Positions 23,738-35,631 of a stretch of 64,000 nucleotides of DNA are shown one piece after another (within the stretch, counting starts at the first letter, position 1; each line of letters opens with the position of its first letter). Below the pieces are notes generated by a model. The model did not search any database and was not told the origin of the DNA. It worked only from the letters and a program-made list of their open reading frames with translations. This stretch comes from Chelonoidis abingdonii (taxonomy: Eukaryota > Chordata > Testudines > Testudinidae). Both the position numbers and the translations under genes were made by a program. The DNA lies in assembly GCF_003597395.2 (NCBI RefSeq), contig NC_133771.1:126206348-126270347 (forward strand), given 5' to 3'.

Positions 23738-26700
23738 AGATCACAAGGTCAACCCTGCTGGACTGATGGCTTTTTGGACTAGGGGAGTAATAGAGGAAGA
23801 ATTTCTCAATATTGTGCATAATATCTTTTAAAAGTGTGAGTTTTTACAGCAGAAAGTAGATTGAAAGGGTCATCCTAAGAGGAGATAAATTGGGGCAGAT
23901 TAGGGCAAATTGAGAATGTGTCATGGTGTGATGGGCCTTATGGGATGGGAGAAACCAAGGAACAAACCACCTCTGATATAGAAGTATAGAGAAGAGGGTC
24001 AACTGGGAAGTGTACAGGCTTTAAGAAGCTTAAACTAAATATTTAATGGATTAAATATTAATAACCCAGTGTCACAATGCAAAGGCATAGTGTTTTGGTG
24101 GCTTCCACCAAAGAAAAGGTAGTGTAGTGTAGTGACTGTTTTGGAACAAATTGCTCATTTTAACATTAGAGTTGAAAGAAAGAGAGCGATGCTGTCCTAT
24201 GCACCATTCACATTTCTTGTGGGCTGTTCCTTCCCTGACTCATCAGAATGTGGGTTACCAGCAATATTTTCCAAGTTACATTTTCAATATGTAGATAAAT
24301 TACATGAAATAGAAATCTGTAAAGAGGTATTAGATTTACAGGGCTACGTTGTATCTTTAAGCTATGACCTATGCTGGGGAGAGGATTAGCATGAAATGGT
24401 GAGCAACAGCTGTGCAGCAGTGGGAGCCTGACCGACAGAATTCTTCTGGGGGGAAACTTGGGAGCACACACCAAGGGCTCTGACACCTGTGCATCCCCAT
24501 TGCTGGGCTGGGCAGGCCAGCACAGCCTTGACCACAACCCTTTTGAGAAGTGTGGCAAGGCCAGCAGCCCTGGACTCCAGGAATCCTTTAATATGCAGAG
24601 CACAGGGGTATTGATTGTGCCTAGTCCTGGTGCAGGGGCACAAAGAAGGGGAAATTTTTTGTTCCATCTACCTTTTGGTGTACTTGAGACCAGTCACAAT
24701 CCGGCCCACAATAGGAAAAGCTGTGGGGATAGTTATTTGGAGGGTTACACTGGTGCCAACATTAATGTGTAGTGCTAGTGCTCATGCAGAAGTTATACAA
24801 TAACTATATATTATTAAATAAGCCAAAAATGAACGCATTTTTCTTTTCTTCAATCATCCTTTAATTAAAACAAAGCATGAACTAATCCCTCAAATGCCCC
24901 TTTAATAGTCCTTATCTTTGAGAAAGGGAGATGGCTCATTCTTCCAGGAGGTTGACTGTGAGTCTAGTATCTACTTGTTCTCAGAGAGTGGTCCACTCCA
25001 TTTTTAAATGTAAGATTGGGGATTTAAATATACGACCTTAAAACAAAAGACACGTGGAACTAGTTCTTCCCTTCCAGGCGGGGTGGATGGGATGAAAAGT
25101 TAGTGGACTGGTGGGAAGGCCACAGAAAGTGAAGTGACATCTCTGAGGCATTGTCCTAAGCTTCCCATGACCTTGCAGAAATGCCTTGACATTTCAGAGA
25201 TTGGGCTCCATGGAGATTTGTGGGATCAGCCATTCTCCATGACATCAATCCCTATCTGACCCCATAATCCACATGGATCAGGCAGCATTTAATTCCCAGA
25301 GAGTCTCTGCCATGGATGCTACTGCACAGTTGCAAAGACAGCCAGTGATTCCACAACTCCTACTGGTCCCAGAGGAAGTTGGCGTCTGACTAACAGTGCA
25401 TGGAAGGGCAGACCCTTGACCTGGTGCTTTTTGGTTCCAGGCATCTAGGGGTTTCCTTCGCCACTGATTATCAGGATCTACCAGATTAGGAAGCTGCACT
25501 CCATCCCTTCGTTGAGCCTCTCCTAACCTCTTCCACTCACATGGCAAATGCCAGGAAGCCAACCGCTTCACTTGACTTCACTTCACAGAGGGTTCTGGTT
25601 TCTATGCTCTCCTTCCATTAGCTTCTCTGTCAAGGGGAGATCTAGCCTGTAGATGCTAAAGAACAAAAACACTGAAAATGCACTAACAATATAAGATTGT
25701 CCCCTGTGGTATATTTATTTTGGCCCAGTCAGTTTCAAATAACATTAGGATTTCCATGTATTCACTAGTGTGATTATTTCATAATACATTAGACTTGAAT
25801 GGTAGGCCATTTAAATAAATATTCAGCATACATTGTCCTTTGTTCAAGTTCATCCAGTTATTCATAATCTCACTCTCTTGCAACAATTAAACAGTTCTTT
25901 CCCCTCCTTGGATTTTACATGCTCCAAAATCCAAATATTTGTAGATGGATAATTCTTCTGGCCCCCATCTCCACCACCCTTTCATGTTTAATCCATGTGC
26001 ACAGATTTAGATCTTTGAATTTTTTTGTAAAATCAGTAATATTTTTAAAGGAAAAAATCTCCACCCTATTAAACAGGTTGATGAGAAACAAAGCAGATTA
26101 GATGCTTGATTCATGAACAGATAACACAGACAGCTAGCAGAATGACCTGGTGGAAGTGAATAGGCCTCCACATCTATTAATAAGTCATGCTAGTCAAGAA
26201 AGGGGTGAGTAGCTGAGAGGTTAAAAAAAATCTCTAGATTAGTACAATATGTTTGGAGCAAAGAACACAATGTAATGACAGAGAGAAAAGACAAAAATAA
26301 GGTTTGCTGTAAATAGAGCTTCCAAAACTCAGAGTATGGAGATAAAGACTGTCTGACTAGTTCCCATCCATCCAGTATGATCTGGACTTTTGCTGTTGTA
26401 CTAAAAAATCCTTCAGGCTTCTGCTGTTATACTAAGATTGTTCCAGCTCTGTCCCTATGTCAGGTTATGTATAACCATTTCTTTATTCTTTTCCAGTTAC
26501 CAGAAACAGGATTTTGCTGAGGCCAAATATACAGTGTGGCATTTCCCCTGGTTTGAAATTGATTGACTAGGTCTCACTACCTCTGGATTCCTAAGGCTAT
26601 TTTAGACACCAAATTTTATTTATTGAAACATCCTCTTTCCTTCTTTTAGCTTAGATCTTTGGCAAAGAAGGAAGCTATTTGATGTTAGTAGGACAGTGGT

Positions 26701-28469
26701 GATATGAGTGAATCACATTGTTATCTGTGTGTGACTGATGTATGAAGATTTTGTCATTTTTGTTCCATTAATTATTGTAATCTCCAGAAATTTCAAGATG
26801 TCTCAAAACTAGAAATCAGGAAATACTCTAGAGAGAGCCCATAGAGGAGACTTTATGGAAATACTAAATAACTCAATAGGCACCACATAAGCAATAAAAT
26901 GGTACGGTATTAAAAAGAAAAGACATACTAGACTTTCTGCAAATATATTTACAATATATAATGCTCTAAATAGTTAGGGAAACAAACAACTACATATGAG
27001 TAAGCTTCAAAAGTTTCCACTCTGGTATGGTTTAGATATTCCTTTATTGCACATATGTTTTGTGATTGCAACATTGGTCTGGACTCTTTCACCCACACCC
27101 TCTCTCGTGGTACTTTGTCACTTTTGCTTCCAATCCAGTGGAACTGAGGCATGCAAGTACAAGCACAGAAATAGAAAAATCAATGAAGGAAAATGCTAAC
27201 CAACCTTTCAAGCCTCATGGGGGTGGGCGGGTGTTGATTCACATCTGACTGAGGAAGTTGCCATTCTTGTTTTATGGAAACTGGTTCACCTCTTCCTAGA
27301 AAGAACCCTAGTCATGCCATTATGAGCAATGTTCTAGAATATATGATTGAATCTTGATTATCGCAACTCCAGATGACCAAAACTCCTGGTTAGCCAACCT
27401 CAGTTCATGTGCCTTCGGTTTGCTGCTCAGCTGTCTGAAGAGGAAGGTTGGGAGTAGGGCTGCCTGTCATTTGGTTTCTTCAAAGCTGATAAGTTAAAGG
27501 GGAGAGTTAAGAGAGGAGGTCAAAATACAGGTCCTCTTCTCCCCTTCCTGGTCCTCTTCAGTCACTGGCCTTGGGGAATCTAGCAAGCTCAGGCAATTCC
27601 TGTTCCTGTGTCAGCTAACTGGCTCCCATGTTTAACCGAAACCCTGATTAGCTATAGCTTTCAGGTATCCCTAAGACTCTGGGATAAACAAAGTTCTACA
27701 CCAACTGAGTTAAGTAAAGATGACAGTGGGAGGGAAGTGGCACTGGCAGTCTGTGTCTATGACCACCCACTGGCCACGGGCAGTAAATTAGCTGGAGGAG
27801 CAGCCCTGGAGATGGGGTCTAGCTGTATCTCAACCCTAGCCCTGAGATGGGAGATGGATTCCACCCCATACCTCATGCATTTCACCTGCATCAAGTCCAG
27901 GTTATAGGGTTTTATGCAGGGGAAGCAAATTTCATCCTATAGGACATGGTTACTGTTCTCTTCTTTTTCCCTCCTCTAGGTTCTGCTTCTTTACTTCCTT
28001 CTCTTTTTCTTTTCCTTTTTCTTCTCTGCTGCTCCACTCCTGTTTTCAGCTGATGTCCTAGCAACAAGCACAGATCCCACCCCCTCAATCCTTGAACTCA
28101 GAGGTTCCTAGTATTCACATTTATTTATGTCCGTACTTGGAAACAGGGAGATAAAAAATAGCCTAATGACTGTGGAAAAGTTATAGAGGAAAATATAGTG
28201 CAGTGTGGTGCTTTTTCTTGTGGCCAAAAGGTGGAAACCCTGGGCATGGAAAGGAACATTTCCCATCTCTCAGAGTTAGCTACAATTTGTTAGATTGACC
28301 CTGAGGCATGGGAAATGTGCGATTTCATTGAGTGGTGTTGCCACCTTTTGGAAAGGAGAGAAAAAGGCAGGAAGAGAAATGGAGCGAGATCAAAGGAAAA
28401 ACTGAAAGTGGAAGATGGAAGGAAGAAAAATGAAAAAAAAAGTAGAGAAAGCAAGAAAGAGACCATGAT
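23738..28469. other. Unassigned intergenic sequence
   Basis: About 4.7 kb without a recognisable gene or clear repeat. Open frames at 24208-24667, 25278-25571 and 27608-27907 have no recognisable domain or splice support and look like chance frames. Confidence 0.4.
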
Positions 28470-28760
28470 ACTTGCCAAACTGGGTTAGACGGAGGCCCTT
28501 CAAGGCCATTATCCTGTCTCTGAGACTGGCCAGACCAGGTGCTTCAGGGGAAGGTGTAAGAAATCCTGCAATAGACGATGTGGGATAATCTGGATCTGTA
28601 CACCTCATCCTCACCCCTAATAATAAGATACTGGTTTAACGCTGATGCGTGAGGTTTTATATCTCTTCAAACCTGTTTTGTTGGCATTAACAATCATAAC
28701 TTCACATAACCTCATTGGTAAACGCTTGGTAAATGTCTAGAGTCCCTAGGACCAGCATCA
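28470..28760 (-). mobile_element. Diverged CR1-like 3' remnant
   Basis: The order 'ttgccaaactgggttagac', 'ttatcctgtctctgagac', 'ccagaccaggtgcttcag' matches a decayed minus-strand CR1 tail. The downstream part is weaker. Confidence 0.55.
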
Positions 28761-28905
28761 AGGTAAGTGCAATATGTCAAGGTGAGCTGCAGTCACGTTC
28801 CTGGGTTTTAAAATATTTTGGTGGCAACAAGAGAAACTGAAAGGAGAACCAAATAATCATAAATGATATTTTAATGCAACACTTTTAATGCAGAAAGTGT
28901 GGACT

Positions 28906-28928
28906 AGTATTATTATTATTATTATTTA
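28906..28928. repeat. (ATT)n microsatellite
   Basis: About seven ATT units, 'tattattattattattattt'. Confidence 0.8.
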
Positions 28929-30044
28929 TTGTTTTTGTAGCATTGAAAGTGAGTTCAGTGCTTAACAGGCCTATAGGAAACAAGGGGCCTGAAATTTGTC
29001 TTATCATTTAAACATGTGCAAAGTGCTGGCAAGTCAGAATTCTCCATTTGTTTACATCAGCAGTAGATCTCTGGCAGAGGTGTAAATAGCAACCCAGAGT
29101 ACAGAGCAATGGAGCCTCAGGCCCACAGTTTTGGTCAGGAGGAATTTACAATCTAAATGATAAATGTATATAGTTTCACAATATAAATGATTATATGGAT
29201 TGGGTGATGCCCATATGCTTCTGGGAACTGAACAATGCAACCCTCCCTTGTCCCTGTGCTAGGCTGGACTGTGCAGACAATTATAATCTTGCTGGGATGT
29301 AATAATGGGGCTGCAAAAAGTCCAGGATACAAGAAGAATGGTTGTAAATCTAAACTGATCATTTGTGTAATCAACTGCATGGTGGCATGAGATGGCACAC
29401 TGTATTTGATCTTTGCATGAATTGCTCCCACAGATAGTTTGCTGGAACAATATAGTTTTCATCCTGCCTCTTAACTGGCTGTGACATTTGGATTCCAAAA
29501 GAGAGTTCCAAACCCGGCAATACTCATGTTTGTAATTAATTAATTAGTAATTCTGAATATACCCCCTTCCATCACTGCTGCTGTCACTGTTCCTCCCCTC
29601 CTACTGCTGCCATACTACTGCTTCCCCTCACCCTTTAGTTTCCCTTACCCACGTCTTCAGTTATTCTCTCACTTTGTTTACACCTCAGCCCATTTTTTAT
29701 CTGTCCATCTCTCTCTCATCTCTCACCTCCTCTATGTCCTTCCGGACCTCAAAGAGCATCAGTTTGTGCTGTGTGCGTGCGATTAATTTCCTGAAATACT
29801 GGTTTGAGTCAGGACTGGCACTGGCCATAAGACAATTTCAAAGAGCTAGAAAACATATGGTAACTATAAATGGCCATGATTTTCTGGTTCTGGGAAGAGT
29901 TCTGTTCATACATATTAGGCAAATAAGTTTTCCAGGGACACCAGATATGACATGAATTAGTCTTACAGTTCTGAATACAATTCAAAACCTCTAACAAATC
30001 TCAACTTAAAATGAGTTTTGAGGTCTCAAAAGCACAGCACTACG
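28929..30044. other. Unassigned intergenic sequence
   Basis: No gene or repeat recognised. Overlapping minus-strand frames at 29052-29498 have no recognisable domain. Confidence 0.4.
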
Positions 30045-30236
30045 GGGTAGGAATACCTCAGTGGTTTGAGCATTGGCCTGCTAAACCCAGAGTTGTGAGT
30101 TCAATCCTTGAGGGGGCCACTTAGGGATCTGGGGCAAAAATCAGTACTTGGTCCTGCTAGTGAAGGCAGGGGGCTGGGCTGGGCTCAATGATCTTTCAAG
30201 GTCCCTTCCAGAGATAGGTGTATATCTCCATTATAA
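30045..30236 (+). mobile_element. Cry-type tRNA-derived turtle SINE
   Basis: A tRNA-derived SINE. The A box region reads tacctcagtgg (30054-30064) and the B box reads gagttcaatcc (30097-30107), spaced as in a Pol III promoter. The body has 'gggatctggggcaaaaatca' and the tail 'tcaaggtcccttccag', which resembles the CR1 3' end used for mobilisation. This family is known from cryptodiran turtles, making it the best single indicator of the source organism. It is a SINE, not a functional tRNA gene. Confidence 0.88.
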
Positions 30237-30344
30237 TTATAAAAACACAAGAGCATCCCAGGCCTGAATTAGAAGGGGCAGGTTCAGTGTTGAACTGGAA
30301 AAGCAGAATTGTGCCAGGGGGCTTGCCCAGTGCCTGCCTGTTGC

Positions 30345-30634
30345 TATGGCTATGTCTACACTGGGGTCAGGGGGGCAATGTCCAGTTCATGTAGACATAT
30401 GCATGTGAGCTAACACACTAAAAATAGCAGTGTGTAGCCATGGTAGCATGGGCAGCAGCATGGAGTAGCTGCCCCCAGTACAACCTGCCTGGAGCCCATG
30501 TGCACATACATGGGGCAGTTAGCTGCTGACCCTGCCTGTGCCACCACTGCTATGCTATTGTTTTCAGTGCACTAGTGTGAGTATATCCATGAAAGCTGGG
30601 ACTCAGGCCCCTAGCTCCAAATGTAGCTGTAGCC
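30345..30634. mobile_element. MITE with 'ggctatgtctacac' terminus
   Basis: The left end tatggctatgtctacact is mirrored by 'atgtagctgtagcc' at the right. It is a diverged non-autonomous DNA element about 290 bp long. Confidence 0.55.
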
Positions 30635-31566
30635 TTTGATTCATTCTAGCCAGTGCTTTGCTTCTCCCACTTTCACCTAAACAAAAATAACGCATATGTT
30701 TCTGATTTTAAATTGGAGCTCTTCAGAGCTGTAAATGATATTTCAGAGCTTTGTTTCTTCACTCCTTTTTTAGAAGTTCTGAGCACCAGCAGCGCGGAAG
30801 GATTGTTTCCCCTGGTTTTAGAAAATGGCCCAAACCAAAACCGTGGATCCGTACACCTCCCAAACTTTGCATCTAGGTATGAACTTTGCAGCTGAACATC
30901 TCTCAGCTTTATTTGATGGGAAAGGAAACCATGGCACACCTGGATTGAGCCGTTTGAATTAGTCAATCAGTGGCAGAGCTAGGAATAAAATCCAGTGATC
31001 CTGATTCCCATTCCTGTCCTTAAACCACTGGCAGAGGGACCCAGACCTTATATTTACCCATTGGCTGTGTCTTTGGAGAGGGACTCTTTGACTACATGTG
31101 TCTCCATTACTATATGAAGCTAGTTCAAGTGGCCTTATTTTCCCCTCTGGCTGCATCCCTGTCCCCTTCCTTTACTTGGCACAGAGAGCATTTCCCTCTT
31201 TCGCCGGACCAGTTAGATCCGCCTTGTACCTTGTACTTTTATACTGTGATGACTGTTCAAGCAGCAAATGCACTCCTCAACACCAGCATTACTAGACAAT
31301 AAATTCTTCCAAAACAATCTCCCAGAAATCAAATGTCAATTTGAAACTTTGATATCTAAACTAACATTGGAGTTCCAGGAAAACCTGAGGTTAATCTAAG
31401 AATCACTTGTTCCAGAATAATACTAATGCACACTGCCTGCATCTGTAATTTGATTATTTTAAATTCCTTTATCAACACTCAATCAGTGGTGTAAGCAAGT
31501 GTTAATACGTCATTTTTAGATGGCTAAATGGAAGTCTAGAGAGAGATTAAGGAATTATGATCACTT

Positions 31567-31909
31567 GGGCCTCATCTACACTAGAGTATTGAACTGGATA
31601 TATTTAACCAGGTAAAGAACAAATGGTTCAGCGCATCCTCACTGAAACATGTTAAGAACACCTGCAGGTTTGTCCTGTGTCCACGCTACCACTAAACCTT
31701 TTCAGCCACAGTGTCCTCCAGGTTCTTATCCAACAGTTCAAGGAAGTGCATTCTGGGAGATTGCACTAGGGCACTAAAATGTTGAAGGTTGGAAGAACTG
31801 ATGTTCCAATTTGGAGCACTTTCATTTGCGGAAGACAGGTGTTTCACAATTGTTCAAGGGGAAACAAATGTCACTTTGCATGGTAAATTTCTCTAGTATA
31901 GACAAGACC
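31567..31909. mobile_element. MITE with 19-bp imperfect TIRs
   Basis: The left end gggcctcatctacactagag is mirrored at the right by ctctagtatagacaagacc. The 343-bp interior has no coding content. The 'tctacact' word links it to the Harbinger-like termini elsewhere in the window. Confidence 0.65.
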
Positions 31910-32502
31910 ATAATGAGTGATTAATAGGACAGACCCATGAGGTTTGACTCCCAGGCCTGTACCCCAACCACTAGACTGCATTTTCTCCCTTTGCTCTCAC
32001 CACATAGCTCCAATTCAAGAAGGTTTTTTGAGTTAATGGGCTGGATCCTCAGCTATCTCCACTGACCAATTAAAAGTTGGCAAATTAAAACTGATCAAAG
32101 GAAATATTTTTTCAGATAACACGTGATTAGACTAGAGCCCCAAACTAATTGCAACTTGAAGTCGTCAAAGTCAAAAACTTAGCAAGAATCAAAAAGGGAT
32201 AAGGTTAACAAGAATAGCCAGAGTTGTCATAGTTGATGGGAACAAAGGTTTTAGAAGGTGATGTGTCTTGTGCTCTCTATACAACATATGCAATATAAAG
32301 GAACCATGTGGGCAAGGTGAGGTCCAAATAGTCATGTTTACTAATCATATATAAGCTGTACCACCTGGCTACACACACAAGCTGCTGCTCTGGCAGAGTT
32401 CTGGTGGAATATTGAGGACGGTGAGGGCCACTACTGGGCTCACAAACTATTTAAAGGGATGTTACCCTATTCCTGTACACTACAGGAGGGATATTAAACC
32501 TC

Positions 32503-32702
32503 ATGCTTCAGGCCATAAGCCAATCTCTAACAAAGATCAGAAGGAAATATAATGTCTTCAGGAAATTACCCCACGTCTAACTACCGTGAGGTGCTTACGC
32601 CCTCCTCTGAAGTGTCTGATGCTGCCCATTGTCAGAGACAGGACACTGGACTAGATGGATTGTTGGTCTGATCCAGTGTGGCAATTCTTTTGGTCTTATG
32701 TT
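32503..32702 (+). mobile_element. CR1 LINE 3' end
   Basis: CR1 tail in plus orientation: 'gcttcaggccataagccaa', 'gcccattgtcagagacagg', 'actggactagatggattg' and 'ctgatccagtgtggcaat' in the canonical order. Confidence 0.8.
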
Positions 32703-32992
32703 CCTAATTCCACTGATTTTCACCAGCTGAAGATCTGCCCCAATATGTCTAATTTCCAGGTGTCCCCTTTATCTGCAGTATTATTGTAATATAAATTGAG
32801 CCTATTTGTCTCATATGGTAATTTGAACCACTGGTGCTGCTATTCCCATTGTTCCCGTTATTCTTGGTTATTATGAGCTGAGACAAAATGGCTACTAAAT
32901 TTCACAACACAAAGGCTCATCTTAGAAAATACACTGCTGGTCATCCCTCTGTACAGGAGTGAGGCAAACTCCCTTTATTGGTGGGTCTAGTG

Positions 32993-33334
32993 TAGGGCTG
33001 GGTGAAATTTTTCAGCTGAAACTTTTTCCCAGAGAAGTTTTAGATTCAGAGACATCAAAGCATATTACAAACTAATGTCAATGTCACCTACAAAAATCCC
33101 AAAATGGAAATGTTTTGTTTTGATATTTTCCAAATGAAATGTTTTGATATTCTGTTAATTTTATTTTTAAAAGATGATTAAGAACAAAAATGATTTAGTG
33201 AAAAGAAATGTTTCATTCGACCCTAAGTAATTTTTTTGGCTCTCTAATTTGCTATAAATGTTTCTGTTTGACCCAAAATGATTTATTTTTCAAAACTGCT
33301 GGCAACTGAAAAAGCTGTTACACGCTCAGCTCTA
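32993..33334. mobile_element. Palindromic MITE, 'tagggctgggtgaaat' family
   Basis: The left terminus tagggctgggtgaaattttt is mirrored by 'cacgctcagctcta' at the right. The interior is AT-rich and largely self-complementary ('tgtttcattcgaccc' versus 'gggtgaaa...'). Confidence 0.6.
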
Positions 33335-33879
33335 GTTTAGTGCCGTTACAGAGTCTGCCTATGTTTCTTCGTTTTTACCATCCGACTTTTGGCTTGACCA
33401 GGACAGCTGGGGGACTCAAGTGACGATATCTTAAAATTATGTGTTGGGAACTGTGTTCACATGGATGGGAACTGAGCTTGCCAACCAAACACAAGCACTG
33501 TTTTGTAACAACTTCCAGATACAGAGTCTAGCTGATAAAAAGGGATGATGGTTAGAAGAAATGTTTGTCTTTTAGATTCCTCAGGGTGTTTTTTTTTTAA
33601 ATCTGACAGTTGGTGGGGCTTTGCTAAAGTCTTTTTTCATTTCATATTTGAGTGGTCATATTTTAAATGCAGATTTTATCACAAAGGAGTGAAACTATAA
33701 GACACTTGGAATTTGGGTTGCATTCAGCTAAGCATGGCCCTCTCAGCCACTGATTGTCCTGAGAAAAGTTCTCCTCCCTGATCACTGAGATTTTCAGAGA
33801 TAATCCCTCTTTCTTTTGGACTCTTTAGTTTTATTGGCTTCACAGATAACTCTGGTGGCAAAAAAAACCCACCCATTTT

Positions 33880-34225
33880 TGTCTGCAAGTGGCCAGAAGA
33901 CTACACCACACCACGTCAGACACATACCTGCCCACAGTGAGCCTGCATTCATGCCCTCCCGGTTTCATTATTTTGCAACTCACAAGTCATCGTGAGCACA
34001 ACACCTCAGATCTGTGCTCCCTCCCAGGGCACCATTTCAAGTTGTCTGTACTGATATTCAAAGCCCTCCATGGCATTGGACCTAGCTACCTAAAAGATTG
34101 CTTCTATCTCCACAACCATAACATTCCATCAATGACAACTATGACCAGTAAGAGACAGGTAATTACCAAAGACAGAGCTGCCCTGGGAACTGGACCTCGA
34201 CTTATTCCTGTAAAGAGATAAGAAT
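33880..34225 (+). mobile_element. L2-like LINE remnant (C-terminal ORF2)
   Basis: One open frame contains a stretch at 34039-34098 reading LSVLIFKALHGIGPSYLKD. It resembles the conserved 'TYKALNGLAPSYLSD'-type block near the C-terminus of L2-clade LINE ORF2. The flanking residues do not match any host gene I know. Old fragment, boundaries uncertain. Confidence 0.45.
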
Positions 34226-35056
34226 GGCCACAAATCTCACCACTTTCAGAATTCTAAATGCAAAACCCATCCTTTTTGTGGCTTAGATTGCCCTCTGGAA
34301 GTGCCACCCACCCTGAGCCCACCTTGATCTCTCGCCCCCATTAGTCCCTGGCCCCTTATCAACTAACTAAATGTATAGCTCCTCTGGGAAAGGAGAGAAC
34401 AGGGGATGCTCAGATGCTAAGATGAATGAGGCCGTATAAAAACCTACATAAACAGGTCAAAGCACAGATAGACCTATTTTGAAAAGAAGCTCCGACATTT
34501 TGGGCATATGCTACCTGACAACCTTTCTTTAATTATAACATAGAAAGGAAAAAGCAGTTCCAATAAAAGCTGCACAGATGGCTCAATAGCACTTTGGATG
34601 AGCACTAGAACATTGCTGCAGAAATAACTCCTGTGTGCCGAAGGGGAGACTTCACAGCTTTTTATGAACATTTCTGTCACTGCCACCCAGAACGCTGACA
34701 GAATCGCTCATCGCTACTTTTGCAGCAGCCTCCTCTCGGTTATGTTTTTATTTAACACTCTGCATTTTTCTGGGACCCCCTTTGTAAAGACAACTGCAGT
34801 ACACCATTGCCTGCAGAACTGGTGTTTACTGCACGCCTGTCCCCAAAGAGTTAAATGTTTTTATTACATAATCTGTTTAACATTCTGGATAGATAGGAAA
34901 CGCACGCCCCCTTCTCCCTTACCGTATGTTTATCCACTTTATACTGCTCTCTTAAACTGCTGTGTGTAAGCCTCATGCCTCTTGACATACTGTAATGCTC
35001 TGGGTGGGTCTGTGGAACTTTGCTCTGTTCCAAAGCTGCTTATGCTACTGAGATTA
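34226..35056. other. Upstream region of SLC22A3
   Basis: Distal promoter region. I found no TATA box and no obvious CpG-rich island near the gene start. No other feature recognised. Confidence 0.4.
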
Positions 35057-35105
35057 TGTGTGTGTGTGTGAGGAGAGGGAGAGGGAGAGGGAGAGGGAGA
35101 GAGAC
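35057..35105. repeat. (TG)n / (GAGAGG)n microsatellite upstream of SLC22A3
   Basis: A short GT tract (tgtgtgtgtgtg) runs into a G/A-only tract of repeated 'gagagg' units, ending 110 bases before the SLC22A3 start codon. It may lie in the 5' UTR or proximal promoter. Purine-strand repeats like this are length-variable. Confidence 0.8.
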
Positions 35106-35214
35106 AGTCCACACAGATACGGCTACAGGAAGCACTAGCACTAGTTACAAAGTTTGAAAGCTGTTGACTCTGCCATCTCTTGGATCCCTCCGAATTGAAA
35201 AGCTACTGCACACA

Positions 35215-35631
35215 ATGCCGTCTTTTGATGAGGTTTTAAAAGAAGCTGGGGAATTTGGAAGGTTCCAAAAGAGGGTCTTTTTCCTTCTTTGCCAGACAGG
35301 CATAACTTTTTCTTTTCTATTTGTTGGAGTGGTATTTCTTGGGCACGCACCAGAGCACTATTGGTGCAGGATCCCTGGTGCAGCTGAATTAAGTGAGAGA
35401 TGTGGCTGGACGCTTGAAGAGGAACAAAACTATACTGTGCCAGCTCTGAACCTGGTGAACAGATTTTCCAGTGGCCAGTGTGAGAGGTTTGACATAGAGT
35501 GGAATAACACCTCTGTGAGCTGTGCCAACCCACTGTCCCACTTTACTAATCGCAGTTTGGGCAATGTGCCACTTACTTCATGCCAGGATGGCTGGGTATA
35601 CAAACAACCCCACTCAACGATCGTCAGTGAG
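35215..35631 (+). CDS. SLC22A3: SLC22A3 exon 1
   Basis: Encodes residues 1-139. A short cytosolic N-terminus precedes TM1 (about 21-43) and the large extracellular loop, which opens with PEHYWC. Loop cysteines are C51, C63, C89, C103 and C123, and glycosylation sequons are at N72, N97, N98 and N112. These loop features are typical of OCTs, where they matter for folding and oligomerisation. The start is the ATG at 35215, preceded by 'cacaca'. The open frame upstream reaches only a TTG, and the family N-terminus begins here. The exon ends SE followed by the donor GTAAGG. The exon has the same length as SLC22A2 exon 1 (417 nt). Confidence 0.95.

Noticed and set aside
30045..30120. A possible tRNA gene
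   Set aside because: A and B boxes are present but the sequence continues into a SINE body and CR1-like tail, and no cloverleaf acceptor stem is evident.
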